Below, in pieces: positions 1 to 8,674 of a DNA stretch of 64,000 bases (positions within the stretch are counted from its first letter, which is position 1; every line of letters starts with the position of its first letter). The translations under genes and the position numbers were made by a program. Location: contig CBDUYN010000035.1 of NCBI GenBank assembly GCA_965371445.1, positions 1 to 64,000 of the forward strand. The letters are read 5' to 3'. The DNA is from DASWIG01 sp965371445. GTDB lineage: Bacteria; Acidobacteriota; Thermoanaerobaculia; Multivoradales; J023. The notes under the pieces were generated by a model. The model was not told the origin of the DNA, ran no database searches, and saw only the letters and a list, made by a program, of their open reading frames with translations.

Positions 1-125
1 TCGCCCGGCTCCAGGGCTTCGCGGAGCCAGGCCGTCGTCCTCTCGGCGATCTCCGATCCCATCTGAGCGAGGAGCTCGGCGAGCGTCAAGAGGCCCTTCA
101 TTCGGTACAGCGATGTGTGGGTCAT
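1..125 (-). CDS. N-terminal 41 codons of a gene cut by the window edge
   Basis: The reverse frame opens with ATG at 123-125, preceded by a good Shine-Dalgarno (AGGAG about 7 nt upstream), and stays open to the window edge. The visible product starts MTHTSLYRMKGLLTLAEL and is helical, without a signal peptide or a motif that I recognise. The ribosome binding site and uninterrupted frame are the evidence that it is real. Its function cannot be told from the fragment. Confidence 0.55.
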   Translation of the reverse strand, partial: MTHTSLYRMKGLLTLAELLAQMGSEIAERTTAWLREALEPG

Positions 126-729
126 AAAGCAAGTCTCCTATTCTTTGACCTCCCCCAAGGTTCTCTGGCATGCCGACTATAGCATATGGTCGGCGCCCAA
201 GTCCCGTCCGGCAAATCTTCGGGGGGCGGCGGTGCTAAAGAAGCATGCGGAATCGGCAGGCACCAGCCTGCCCCGGAGCGAGCGGCAGGTCCAGGTCGCG
301 GGCGCGTTCGCCGACGCGGCCCTCGAGGCGGGCGGCCCTGGGCCATGGCGGCGCTTTCGGCGACGAGCACCCGCCGCGCCGCCGGCCATCGGCCGAACGC
401 GTCCACAGGGCGAGGTCCCAGGCTTGGGAAGCCTACCATACCGGCAAAGCCATACGACGAGCCCTCTCCCAGCCAAAGGGCCTCACTGCCGCGGCTCAAG
501 CCAGCGGCAGCCGGTAGGCCGCCGCTTCCTCGGCGATGCGGGCCAGGGATGCTCCCAGAGGACATTGCCGGTCGCGACGTCATGACCGACGTTGACGCTC
601 AAGACCTGGAGGACGCCGCCCAGCGTCGCCACGGACGCTGGAAATGGGTGGCAGATCCACAGCGGCAGATCCACAGCGGCCAAGATGTCGTAGACTCCGG
701 AGGGCCGAGCAACTTCCAGGAGACGAGCC
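126..729. other. Gene-poor stretch of about 600 bp
   Basis: No frame here combines a ribosome binding site with a recognisable protein. The open frames are arginine- and proline-rich, as GC-rich shadow frames are. On the reverse strand, near 530-600, a short frame reads DVATGNVLWEHPW, which resembles a PQQ-propeller blade. It is followed in another frame by a stop near 497. This could be a decayed relative of the propeller gene that starts at 730, but the match is short. Confidence 0.35.
651..678. repeat. 14-bp tandem duplication
   Basis: The unit GCAGATCCACAGCG occurs twice head to tail (651-664 and 665-678) in the non-coding leader of the propeller gene. It looks like a slippage or recent duplication product. 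No function is evident. Confidence 0.7.
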
Positions 730-2031
730 ATGGAGCTTCTACGACATCCCCACAACCGCCGCCTGCCGTGTGTCGCGGCGATCTGTCTTGCCCTCCTCGT
801 CCCCCTTGCCGCCGCGGAGAGCGGCGAGGTGGCGATGATCGAGGCCACGGGCGAAGCCGCCGCCTTCTGGCCGCGTTGGCGTGGCCCCTCGGGGCAGGGT
901 CAGGTCCGCGGCGAGGGCTACGTCGACACCTGGTCCGAGAATGAGAACGTCCTGTGGAAAGTGCCGGTACCGGGGCAGGGCAACTCGTCGCCCATCGTCT
1001 GGGGCGACCGGATCTTCCTCACTACGGCCTACGACGGCGGCAATCGCCGCTCGATCCTTTCGTTTCAGCGCAGCGACGGCAAGCTCCTGTGGGAGGCTTT
1101 CGCACCCGCCACGGAGCCCGAGGCGGCCCACGGCAAGAACGGACACGCCTCCTCGACGCCGACGACCGACGGCGAGCGCGTTTACGCCTACCTGGGAAAT
1201 CACGGCGTCCTGGCGGTCGATCTCGCCGGCAAGAGCGTGTGGCGCGTCGCTTTCGAGGGCGGTTTTCAGGCCTATCACGGTACGGCCTCCTCGCCGCTCC
1301 TCTATCGGGGCAAGCTCATCGTCGCCCAGGACCACGGCGGGGAGTCGGGGTCGTTCATCGCGGCGCTCGACACGAAGACCGGCCGGCAGCTCTGGCGCAC
1401 GCCGCGCGACGCCCGGGTGGGGTGGAGCTCGCCGATCGCCGTCGATGCCGGCGGACGCGACGAGATCGTCCTCTCCGGCCAAAAAGCGGTCGTCGCCTAC
1501 GACCCGGAGACCGGCAAGGAGCTGTGGCGGGCCGAGGGCAACACCTTCGAGGCCATCCCGACGCCGGTGGTCGGCCACGGCCACCTCTACGCCTCCTCGG
1601 GACGCGCCGGCCCGACGCTCGCCATCCGTCCCGGCGGCTCGGGCGACGTCACGAAGTCTCACGTCACCTGGCAGACGCCGAAGGGTTCGCCGTTCGTGCC
1701 GTCGACCGTCCTCGACGGTCCCTACCTCTTCATGGTCAACGACATGGCGGCGATCGCCAGCTGCTTCGAGGCCAAGACCGGCGAGACGCTCTGGCAGGGA
1801 CGCCTTGGCACGGCGCGCCGCGAGGGATTTTCAGCTTCCCCCGTGGCCCTGGGCGGCAAGGTCTTCTTTACCAACGACGACGGCGAGACCTTCGTCCTGA
1901 AGGCGGGTCCGGAGCTCGAGGTCTTGAAGGTCAACCGGCTTGGCGAGCGGGTCCTGGCGTCACCGGCCCTGGTGGACGGCCGCTGGTACTTCCGGACGGA
2001 GAAGCACCTGTTGGCGATCGGCGCCTCCTGA
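730..2031 (+). CDS. Secreted PQQ-type beta-propeller protein
   Basis: The 433-aa product starts at an ATG with AGGAGA about 8 nt upstream. Residues 1-30 form a signal peptide (CVAAICLALLVPLAAAES), so it should be periplasmic or envelope-bound. The mature start WPRWRGPSGQG is typical of PQQ-like propeller proteins of planctomycetes and acidobacteria. Blade motifs of the type D-x-x-TG-x-x-LW recur (DTKTGRQLWRT, DPETGKELWRA, EAKTGETLWQG), giving seven or eight blades. The family includes BamB and quinoprotein relatives, but I see no dehydrogenase-specific ligands. A binding or scaffold role is more likely than catalysis. It converges on the FHA-EAL gene, with 3 nt between the stop codons. Confidence 0.88.
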   Translation: MELLRHPHNRRLPCVAAICLALLVPLAAAESGEVAMIEATGEAAAFWPRWRGPSGQGQVRGEGYVDTWSENENVLWKVPVPGQGNSSPIVWGDRIFLTTAYDGGNRRSILSFQRSDGKLLWEAFAPATEPEAAHGKNGHASSTPTTDGERVYAYLGNHGVLAVDLAGKSVWRVAFEGGFQAYHGTASSPLLYRGKLIVAQDHGGESGSFIAALDTKTGRQLWRTPRDARVGWSSPIAVDAGGRDEIVLSGQKAVVAYDPETGKELWRAEGNTFEAIPTPVVGHGHLYASSGRAGPTLAIRPGGSGDVTKSHVTWQTPKGSPFVPSTVLDGPYLFMVNDMAAIASCFEAKTGETLWQGRLGTARREGFSASPVALGGKVFFTNDDGETFVLKAGPELEVLKVNRLGERVLASPALVDGRWYFRTEKHLLAIGAS

Positions 2032-2034
2032 GCC

Positions 2035-3141
2035 TTAGAGGAAGGTCTCGACCGGCGCCGGATGGCCCAGGTGGTAGCCCTGGGCGTACTCGAAGCCCAT
2101 CTCGAGGCAGGCCTGGGCTTCTTCCTCGCATTCGATCCCTTCGGCGAGGGTGGTGATCCCCATGTCGACGACGAGCTTGACGAGCGTGCGCACCATCTCG
2201 CGGCGCTGGGGCTTTGCCTGGTGGATGTTGCGGATGAAGGCGATGTCGAACTTGAGGTAGTCGGGGGCGGCGTCGGTGAGCTCGGCCAAGCGCGCCTGCC
2301 CGGTGCCGAAGTCGTCGAAGGCGACGCGGATCGAGAGTCGGTCGAGCTCGTCGCGCAGGCCCTGGAGGGCCGCCACGCTCGCCACCGCGCCCTCGTGGAT
2401 CTCCAGCACCAGGCTGCGCTCGGGATCCGCGTCGCGCAGCGCCCGGATCGAGGCGATGAGCTCGTGCTCGGCCTGCAGCTCCGCGGGATGGGTGTTGAGA
2501 AAAATCGCCTGCTCCGCCGGCAGGGCCTTCGCTTCTTGCATGCCCTTGACCCGGAAAGCGACGCTCAGCTCCTCGGCGAGGCCGATCGACTCCGCCGTCA
2601 TGAAAAGCTCCCCCGGCGAGGTCTCCTGGCCGGCCAGGATGCCGCGCCCAAGGACCTCGTGGCCGAGGAGCGTGCGGTCGGAGAGCTTGACGATCGGCTG
2701 GAACATGGTGCGGATGTGGCCCTCCTGGAGCATCTCCCGAAGCTCGCGGTAGCGGGCCACGACACCGCCGGGGGCCATGGCGTCCTTGATCTCGACGGTT
2801 CTGGTGGCCGGCATCCACGACGGCTCGACTTCGTCTTCCACCAGCCGGAACTCCAAGTCCGCGAAGTGGAGGATGTCGCCGGTTTCGATGCGTTGCTCCC
2901 CCTTGAGCTGCTTGCCGTTGATGAAGGTGCCGTTGGTCGATTCCAGGTCCCGCAGGTAGAGGGCTCCCTCGCGGCCGACGATCTCGGCGTGGTGCTGCGA
3001 GACCATCTTGGAGCCGAGCGTCAGGTCGCAGCTCGGACGGCGGCCGACACTGAAGGGGGTCGTCCGCACCGGCGTGCGGATGTCCGGCCGGTTGGAGTCG
3101 GAGCCCTCGAAGCCTTCAAGGTACCAGCTACGTTGTCTCAT
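2035..3141 (-). CDS. FHA-EAL protein, putative c-di-GMP phosphodiesterase
   Basis: The 368-aa protein joins an N-terminal FHA domain (about 25-100) to an EAL domain (about 125-368), with no membrane segment. The FHA phosphothreonine pocket is visible as GRRPSCDL (33-40), SQHHAEI and STNGTFING (68-76). In the EAL domain the signature reads E162-V-L instead of EAL. Metal and catalytic positions look kept: N216, E247, the D276-D277 pair in FDDFGTG, K297, E334 and Q354. It is probably an active cyclic-di-GMP phosphodiesterase recruited to Thr-phosphorylated partners. That fits the Ser/Thr kinase encoded at 28.3-31.4 kb, though a link between the two is inference. The start is ATG; an upstream TAGAAT near 3175 could be its -10 box. 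Confidence 0.88.
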   Translation of the reverse strand: MRQRSWYLEGFEGSDSNRPDIRTPVRTTPFSVGRRPSCDLTLGSKMVSQHHAEIVGREGALYLRDLESTNGTFINGKQLKGEQRIETGDILHFADLEFRLVEDEVEPSWMPATRTVEIKDAMAPGGVVARYRELREMLQEGHIRTMFQPIVKLSDRTLLGHEVLGRGILAGQETSPGELFMTAESIGLAEELSVAFRVKGMQEAKALPAEQAIFLNTHPAELQAEHELIASIRALRDADPERSLVLEIHEGAVASVAALQGLRDELDRLSIRVAFDDFGTGQARLAELTDAAPDYLKFDIAFIRNIHQAKPQRREMVRTLVKLVVDMGITTLAEGIECEEEAQACLEMGFEYAQGYHLGHPAPVETFL

Positions 3142-3212
3142 CGGTTCTCGGCCGTTCTCGTCGGTGGCGTCGTGCTGGCGATTCTACACAGGGAGGCGTC
3201 CCGCGAACAGGT

Positions 3213-4088
3213 TCAAGTGGATCGGCGAAGACATTGTAGGTGTAGGTGGTGGCGGGAGGTGCGTTCAGTGAGGTAGGCAGAGACCGCGTGCAGGGGGCGC
3301 GACGCCGTGGTGCGGCCGTTCCAGATCACCGTCGCCTGGTGGCGCTGGCGGTAGATCGAGCGGACGCAGCCGCGGTTGGGAGCCCAGTAGAGAAAGGCGC
3401 CGCCGAGCTCCGGCGTGTCGCTCGTCAGGCCGTAGAGGATCGCGAAGACGTCCTCTCCGACCCACTCGCGGGGCCAATAGAGGTCGCGGTGCCAGCCGAT
3501 GCCGCTCGCCTCGAGATCCTGAAGCGAGAGCGTCAGAGTGTATTCGTCTCGCTCCAAGTCGAAGCCGGTGAGCCGCCGGAAAGGGCCGCTTCCGAGCGCT
3601 TGGTCGGCGAGCTCGAAAAGCTCGGGGACGGCGTCCCGCTCCAACTGGCCCCAGCTCTCCTTCCTCCGGGCGGCGATTTTCTCGACGAGGGCTTCGATCC
3701 TCGGCCTCTCGGCCTTGGCGAAAAGGAAGTCGATCGTGGTGCAGTGCTCCTCGGCGAGGTCTTGGACGGCATCCTCGAGCTCCTCGCAAGTCCGGCACCG
3801 GGCCGGCTGGCCGGTCGCCAGCACCGCGGGGCTCTCGGCCAGGAGCTGAAGGGCGACGAGATCGCCAGCGACGGTGGCGAGCTCCGGCCAGAGGTCCTCG
3901 TCGAGCTCGGCGAGGACCTCCTGACCGGCGAGCCGCGGCAAGCCGGCCGCGACGTCGAGCAGGCGAAAGAGCGTCGGGAGCTCCTGCGGCTCGAACCGTC
4001 GCCAGAGCTCGGCGGGATCCGCCCCGTCGGGCAAGGGTCGCAGCTTTCGGAGGATGTCTTGTCGCCTCGGGCGATCGCTCGTCTGCAA
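3213..4088 (-). CDS. Putative 2OG-Fe(II) oxygenase-like protein
   Basis: The 291-aa soluble protein starts at TTG, with GGGAG about 7 nt upstream. The N-terminal half is helical and Leu/Glu-rich. The C-terminal half carries GWHRDLYW, an H-x-D facial pair, followed about 60 residues later by SRPLHAVSAY. This is the arrangement of 2-oxoglutarate/Fe(II) dioxygenases of the prolyl-hydroxylase type, where a distal His and a downstream basic residue bind iron and 2OG. The substrate is unknown. It is divergent from the XRE regulator gene, and the shared 96-bp spacer holds a strong inverted repeat, so co-regulation is plausible. The family call rests on motifs alone. Confidence 0.6.
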   Translation of the reverse strand: MQTSDRPRRQDILRKLRPLPDGADPAELWRRFEPQELPTLFRLLDVAAGLPRLAGQEVLAELDEDLWPELATVAGDLVALQLLAESPAVLATGQPARCRTCEELEDAVQDLAEEHCTTIDFLFAKAERPRIEALVEKIAARRKESWGQLERDAVPELFELADQALGSGPFRRLTGFDLERDEYTLTLSLQDLEASGIGWHRDLYWPREWVGEDVFAILYGLTSDTPELGGAFLYWAPNRGCVRSIYRQRHQATVIWNGRTTASRPLHAVSAYLTERTSRHHLHLQCLRRST

Positions 4089-4148
4089 GGTCTTTCTCCC
4101 AGGTCCGGCGTCAGGGTATCACCAGGTGGGGCGGAAGCGTTGTTCCAG

Positions 4149-4184
4149 TTGACGGCCGGGAGGCCACGGCGGTAGCCTCCCGGT
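4149..4184 (+). promoter_or_regulatory. Promoter-like -35 and 9-bp inverted repeat before the XRE gene
   Basis: CCGGGAGGC (4156-4164) and GCCTCCCGG (4175-4183) are a perfect 9-bp inverted repeat with a 10-nt loop, ending one base before the ATG. TTGACG at 4149-4154 resembles a -35 box and TAGCCT at 4173-4178 could be a weak -10. As DNA it could be an autoregulatory operator. As RNA it would bury the only SD-like stretch (GGGAGG). Confidence 0.55.
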
Positions 4185-4445
4185 ATGCAAGACGTCGACC
4201 GCGACCTGGAGAAGCTACGACTCCTGCTCCGGAAGAAGATCGAGGAAAGCGGGTTGACCCAGACCGAGATCCAGCGCCGATGTGGCTGGGACCATGGATC
4301 GTTGAGCAAGATGCTGATCAGCAGCAAGACCATGAAGGTGGGAATGGTGCTGACCTTGCTCGACGTCCTCGGAGTCGAGCCCGGCCGGTTTTTCGGCCAG
4401 CTCTACGACATTGCGCGCCGCGAATCCGGCGAAGAGGTCCACTGA
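4185..4445 (+). CDS. Small XRE-type helix-turn-helix regulator
   Basis: The 86-aa product is nearly all one helix-turn-helix domain: GLTQTEIQRRCGWDHGSLSKML reads as the two HTH helices, followed by a LLDVLGVEPGRFF helix typical of Cro/CI-type proteins. No second domain is present, so it probably acts as a dimer on a palindromic operator. The inverted repeat just upstream is the obvious candidate site. No usable SD precedes the ATG. The gene lies 14 nt upstream of the VWA gene on the same strand and may be cotranscribed with it. Confidence 0.8.
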   Translation: MQDVDRDLEKLRLLLRKKIEESGLTQTEIQRRCGWDHGSLSKMLISSKTMKVGMVLTLLDVLGVEPGRFFGQLYDIARRESGEEVH

Positions 4446-4459
4446 TCTTGGAGGAGACC

Positions 4460-5551
4460 ATGAAACCCAGATCCGGCACAGGTCGGGAGAAGGCATTCCG
4501 GTGGGCGGTGATCGCCTTCGTGGCATGGGCCGCGCCGCCCTTGGCCGCGCAGAACAAGCCCTCCGAAGCCTTCGAGGGCCTGGTGGAGGTCTCGGAGGTC
4601 CTGATCGACGTCCTGGCTACCGACGGCGAAGGGCACCTGGTCCGTGGCCTTACGCTCGAAGATTTTGTCGTCGAGGAGGGGGGGCGTCCGGTCGAGCTGA
4701 CGGGCCTGAGCTACTACACGACCCGCTACGGCGAGGAGGGCGCGGCGCCGGGCGAGGTCCCCGCGAGCCGCTACTTCGTCCTCTTCTTCCACGACCCGAT
4801 ACCCAACGCGGCCTATCAGGCGCGGCGCATCCGCCAGAAGCTCGTCGCCGGGCGCGACGCCCAGAGCTGGATCGAGACGGAGATGTCCGGATCCGACTGG
4901 GTCGCCGTGGTGAGCTGGGATTCGCGGCTCAAGGTGCACCAGGACTTCACGCAGGACCGCGACGCGTTGCTCTTCGCCGTCGAGCAGGCGATGAGCCGAC
5001 GCGATCCCGAGAAGCTGGATCCGAGGCGCCGGCCGCCGGCCTCGGGGCTGCCTTCGCTGCTGCGCCGCCTGCCGAGCGGCAAAGCCCTGCGCCGGGCGAG
5101 CCGCGACATGAACGACGCCCTGAGCTTGCTCGCCGGAGCCGTGGGCTACATCGTGGGACGCAAGAACCTCCTGCTCTTTACCCACGGCTTCGGTCAGAAC
5201 GACGCGGAGGCCCGCGAGCGGCGCCGCTACCCGGGGCGCGATCCCCAGGTGGCCCTAAACGACCACAACGTCGCCGTCTATCCGATCCACCTCGGCGGGC
5301 GTGGCTCCGGCCAGCCCCAGAGCGGCTACCTGGCCGAGCTCGCCGAGTCGACCGGCGGCTTCTACTACGAGAACCTCGACCACTTCCTTGCACCGCTCAC
5401 CACGATCGGCGCCGAGAGCTTCGGCTACTACGTCCTGAGCTTCCAGTCGCAGCATCCGGCGGGGGAGATCGGCTACGAGCAGGTCGAGGTCAAGGCGCGC
5501 GACGAGTCGATCCTGATCCGGGCGCGCCGCGGCTACCGTTACGGTCTTTAG
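4460..5551 (+). CDS. VWFA-related acidobacterial domain protein
   Basis: The 363-aa secreted protein starts at ATG 4460, with GGAGGAG about 6 nt upstream. The frame is open further upstream, but that part overlaps the XRE gene. Residues 1-30 form a signal peptide ending near LAAQN. The mature N-terminus, VSEVLIDVLATDGEGHLVRGLTLEDFVVEEGG, is the standard opening of the VWFA-related acidobacterial domain family (TIGR03436 type). A von Willebrand A-like fold follows, including FVLFFHDPI and KNLLLFTHGFG. These proteins occur in many copies in Acidobacteriota; their role is unknown and adhesion or complex assembly is assumed. A TonB-type receptor gene follows 82 bp downstream with its own promoter candidate. 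Confidence 0.85.
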   Translation: MKPRSGTGREKAFRWAVIAFVAWAAPPLAAQNKPSEAFEGLVEVSEVLIDVLATDGEGHLVRGLTLEDFVVEEGGRPVELTGLSYYTTRYGEEGAAPGEVPASRYFVLFFHDPIPNAAYQARRIRQKLVAGRDAQSWIETEMSGSDWVAVVSWDSRLKVHQDFTQDRDALLFAVEQAMSRRDPEKLDPRRRPPASGLPSLLRRLPSGKALRRASRDMNDALSLLAGAVGYIVGRKNLLLFTHGFGQNDAEARERRRYPGRDPQVALNDHNVAVYPIHLGGRGSGQPQSGYLAELAESTGGFYYENLDHFLAPLTTIGAESFGYYVLSFQSQHPAGEIGYEQVEVKARDESILIRARRGYRYGL

Positions 5552-5556
5552 CCCTC

Positions 5557-5585
5557 TAGACAGCGTTTCTCGTTCGTCGTAGATT
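5557..5585 (+). promoter_or_regulatory. Sigma-70-like promoter of the TonB receptor gene
   Basis: TAGACA (5557-5562) and TAGATT (5580-5585) are separated by exactly 17 bp. They match the -35 and -10 consensus at 5/6 and 4/6 positions. Transcription from here would give a leader of about 40 nt carrying the AAGGAGAG ribosome binding site of the receptor gene. Confidence 0.5.
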
Positions 5586-5633
5586 GGTGGCCACGATCCG
5601 GCACGTTCAACCGAAGTCAACAAGGAGAGATCC

Positions 5634-8630
5634 ATGAGAAAAAGTGCGAGGCTCATCCTGACTACCCTGGTCGTGGCGCTTGTGGCCGCGGCTGCGACGC
5701 TCGCCCAGTCGCAGGCCACGACGGGCGTCATCGAGGGAACTCTGTCCGACGAGAGCGGCGCCGTGCTGCCCGGCGTCACGGTCGTCCTCACCAACACCGC
5801 GACCAACTTCGAGAAGGTCACCGTGACCAACGAGCGCGGCCGTTTCCGCGCTCTGCTCCTGCCGCTCGGGCCTTACACGGTCACCGCGAGCTTCGAAGGC
5901 TTCGCGACGCTGGTCCGCGAAGGCATCCAGCTCACCGTCGGCGCGACGGTCAACCTGGCGCTCACCCTCCGGATCTCCGGTACCGAAGACGAAATCGTGG
6001 TCACCGGCGAGGCGCCGCTGGTCGAGACCACCGAGGCCGCGAGCTCGGTCCGCATCGACCGGGCAACGATCGACGGCATCCCCAACAACGGCCGCAACTT
6101 CCTGGAGTTCACGCGCCTGACGCCGGGGGTCTCGATCGTCCAGGGACCGGACGGCGAGGAGCTCACCGTCAACGGCCAGAAGGGCATCCAGAACAACATC
6201 ATGGTCGACGGCGCCGACTTCAACAACCCGTTTTTTGGCGAGCAGCGGGGCGGCCAGCGTCCGGCCTTCACGTTCAACATCGACTCGGTGCAGGAGTTCG
6301 TCGTGGTGGCCGACGGCGCGCCGGCGGAGTTCGGACGGGCTTCGGCCGGCTTCGTGAGCGTGGTGACGAAGTCGGGGACCAACGACCTCTCCGGCACCGC
6401 CCACCTCTTCTACCAGGACGACTCGCTCTCCACCGAGGCCGAGCGGGCCGACGGCACGAAGGAGCCCAAGTTCGACTTCGAACGGCAGCAGATCGGCTTC
6501 ACCCTCGGCGGCCCCTTGAAGCAGGACAAGACCTTCTTCTTCCTGGCCTTCGACTACCAGGACGGCGAGTCCATCAAGCAGAGGGACCCGACCCGTATCG
6601 AGCCGCGTGTCGTCGACGCCCTGGCCGCTCTGGGCAGCCCCAACGAGAACGCCCCCATCGACCGGACGGACGACTCCATCGCCGGCCTTGCGAAGCTCGA
6701 CTTCGCCACCTCGTCTTCGGATCTCCTGACCCTGCGCTTCAGCTACACCGAGGCGGAGCAGGACAACGGCACGTTCGACGTCGACTCCTGGGGTGTGAGC
6801 GCGAACGCCGTGGAGAAAGACTCCTCCTACGCGATCTCGGGCTCTTTCACGTCGGTCTTGAAGGACAACATCTTCAACGAGCTGCGCTTCCAGTTCGCGC
6901 GGGAGGACCGTCCGCGGCCCTACGACGGGCCGACCTTTCCGGGCACGGACCGCCCTTTGCCAGACACGGCTTTCGACTTCGGCCGCAACTACCGGTTCGG
7001 TATGCCGTTCTTCATCCCGGTCGTCTACCACGACACCCGCTGGCAGCTCAACGACAACCTCTCGTGGCTGATGGACGCGCACGAGCTCAAGGCCGGTGTC
7101 GAGTACAACCAGACGGCGGCGTTCCAGACCTTCATCGGGTTCGCCAACGGCCGCTTCATCTTCGGCTCGACCGACGGTTTTTTGAGCTACGTCGAGAACC
7201 CCAACTACGTCGAGTGCTCCGACGGCAGCTCCTCGGGCGACGGCACCTGTCCGGAGGGGTCGTCGATCACCGGACCTGTGCTCCTCTACCTCCAGCAGGC
7301 CGGTGTCGGCTCGACGACGGTGGAGGAGGCCGGCACCCAGACCATCATCCAGGAAGAGCCGGCGGTTTTCATCCAGGACACCTGGCAGCCGAGCGCCAAC
7401 GTGACGGTACAGCTCGGCCTGCGCTGGGAAGCCCAGATCGAGCCCAACCCGATCACGCCGGCGAGCGAGGTCTTCTACTCCGACTTCATCGGCCGGACCC
7501 AGGAGGGGCAGGTCTTTCTCTCGGACGGCGAGATCCCGTCGGACTACGACATGTGGCAGCCGCGGTTCGGCCTCGCCTGGGATCCCAAAGGCGACGGCCG
7601 GACGGTGATCCGCGTCAACGCGGGCCTGTTCTACGCGCGCATCCCGGGCCTCGCGCTCGCCTCGAGCCGCTCGACCAACGGCAGCCTCGGCCAGACGCTG
7701 TTTCGCAACAGCGAGCTCATCCCCATCCTCGGAGCGCCGCCGCCCTACGACCAGATCCTCGGTCCCGCCCAGGTGGGCGACCCCTTCCGTCCCGACGTCT
7801 TCATCTTCGACGAGGACTTCTCGAACCCCCGGACCACCTCGGCGGCGCTCGCTTTCGAGCACCAGTTGGGCAGCAACTACTCGATGCTCGTGAAGTACAA
7901 CTACGCCGAGACGGACCACCTGACCCGCTTCGCCAACCGCAACGACCCGCTCCTCTCCGCGGACCCGAGCGACGGCCTGGGGCCGTGGTCGACGGGGCTC
8001 AACGGGGGGCCGAACGGCGTCGGCGTCCTGACGACGGTCGAGTCAACGGCTTCGAGCCGCTACCAGGGCCTGACCGTGGGTCTCGAGAAGCGGGCGGGCA
8101 CGATCCAGTTCCAGGCCTACTACACCTACTCGGAAGACAAGAGCGACGACGACAACGAGCGCGATCCCTTCTCCTTCCGCTATGCGCGGATCACCGACCT
8201 CGACGCGGAGTGGGGCTACTCGGACCGCGACCAGCGCGACCGCTTCAACGGCTGGCTCCTCTGGCAGGCGCCCTGGGGCTTGAACGTCAACGCGCGCTAT
8301 TCGTACCGTTCGGCGCAGCCGCAGTCGATCACCGAGACCGGTGCGGTCGCCAACACCCCGCAGGAACGCATCAACGCCGACGGCACGGTGACGCAACGCA
8401 ACCTCGGGCGCAAGGACAACAAGTTCTCTTCGCTCGACTTGCGCATCTCGAAATACTTCAACGCCGGCGACGTTCGGATCGAGGGCATCTTCGAGACCTT
8501 CAACCTCTTCAACGGGCGCAACGCGCGCGCCCCCGAGGTGACGAGCCTGATCTTCAACTTCGACGGCACGGTGCAGAGCGGCCTCGGCGATCCGCGCCAG
8601 TTCCAGCTCGGGCTGCGTTTCGTCTTCTAG
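5634..8630 (+). CDS. TonB-dependent receptor-like outer-membrane protein with carboxypeptidase-regulatory domain
   Basis: The 998-aa protein starts at ATG with AAGGAGAG upstream. It has a signal peptide (1-25) and a CarboxypepD_reg-like beta-sandwich (about 28-115: TTGVIEGTLSDESGAVLPGVTVVL). A plug-like region follows (about 120-230: EDEIVVTGEAPLVETTEAASSV, GRNFLEFTRLTPGV). The rest is a long beta-barrel rich in aromatic strands and ends in FQLGLRFVF, the C-terminal aromatic signature of outer-membrane barrels. Acidobacteriota have many such receptors, some thought to import glycans or peptides. The ligand cannot be deduced. The VWA gene lies directly upstream, a frequent pairing in these genomes. 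Confidence 0.9.
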   Translation: MRKSARLILTTLVVALVAAAATLAQSQATTGVIEGTLSDESGAVLPGVTVVLTNTATNFEKVTVTNERGRFRALLLPLGPYTVTASFEGFATLVREGIQLTVGATVNLALTLRISGTEDEIVVTGEAPLVETTEAASSVRIDRATIDGIPNNGRNFLEFTRLTPGVSIVQGPDGEELTVNGQKGIQNNIMVDGADFNNPFFGEQRGGQRPAFTFNIDSVQEFVVVADGAPAEFGRASAGFVSVVTKSGTNDLSGTAHLFYQDDSLSTEAERADGTKEPKFDFERQQIGFTLGGPLKQDKTFFFLAFDYQDGESIKQRDPTRIEPRVVDALAALGSPNENAPIDRTDDSIAGLAKLDFATSSSDLLTLRFSYTEAEQDNGTFDVDSWGVSANAVEKDSSYAISGSFTSVLKDNIFNELRFQFAREDRPRPYDGPTFPGTDRPLPDTAFDFGRNYRFGMPFFIPVVYHDTRWQLNDNLSWLMDAHELKAGVEYNQTAAFQTFIGFANGRFIFGSTDGFLSYVENPNYVECSDGSSSGDGTCPEGSSITGPVLLYLQQAGVGSTTVEEAGTQTIIQEEPAVFIQDTWQPSANVTVQLGLRWEAQIEPNPITPASEVFYSDFIGRTQEGQVFLSDGEIPSDYDMWQPRFGLAWDPKGDGRTVIRVNAGLFYARIPGLALASSRSTNGSLGQTLFRNSELIPILGAPPPYDQILGPAQVGDPFRPDVFIFDEDFSNPRTTSAALAFEHQLGSNYSMLVKYNYAETDHLTRFANRNDPLLSADPSDGLGPWSTGLNGGPNGVGVLTTVESTASSRYQGLTVGLEKRAGTIQFQAYYTYSEDKSDDDNERDPFSFRYARITDLDAEWGYSDRDQRDRFNGWLLWQAPWGLNVNARYSYRSAQPQSITETGAVANTPQERINADGTVTQRNLGRKDNKFSSLDLRISKYFNAGDVRIEGIFETFNLFNGRNARAPEVTSLIFNFDGTVQSGLGDPRQFQLGLRFVF

Positions 8631-8642
8631 GACAGCGGCCAT

Positions 8643-8668
8643 CCCCGCTCTCCCTTCGGAGAGCGGGG
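8643..8668. terminator. Strong hairpin between convergent genes
   Basis: An 11-bp perfect stem, CCCCGCTCTCC (8643-8653) with GGAGAGCGGGG (8658-8668), closes a CTTC loop. It lies in the 44-bp gap between the receptor gene and the convergent dioxygenase-like gene. No T-run follows on either strand, so it is either a weak intrinsic terminator or a 3'-end stabiliser for both transcripts. Confidence 0.6.
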
Positions 8669-8674
8669 CTCCCT

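Noticed and set aside
483..848. Reverse frame with a PQQ-blade-like word near 530-600
   Set aside because: Only one short blade-like motif is visible, the frame breaks after it and there is no SD. I mention it as a possible relic but do not call a gene.
5607..7919. 770-codon antisense frame under the TonB receptor gene
   Set aside because: It is low-complexity Val/Glu/Arg-rich and has no start signal. The receptor on the other strand explains the region fully.
8643..8668. Strong palindrome considered as an attachment site or repeat-element end
   Set aside because: No second copy is seen in the window and it lies exactly between convergent stop codons, which fits a terminator-like hairpin.
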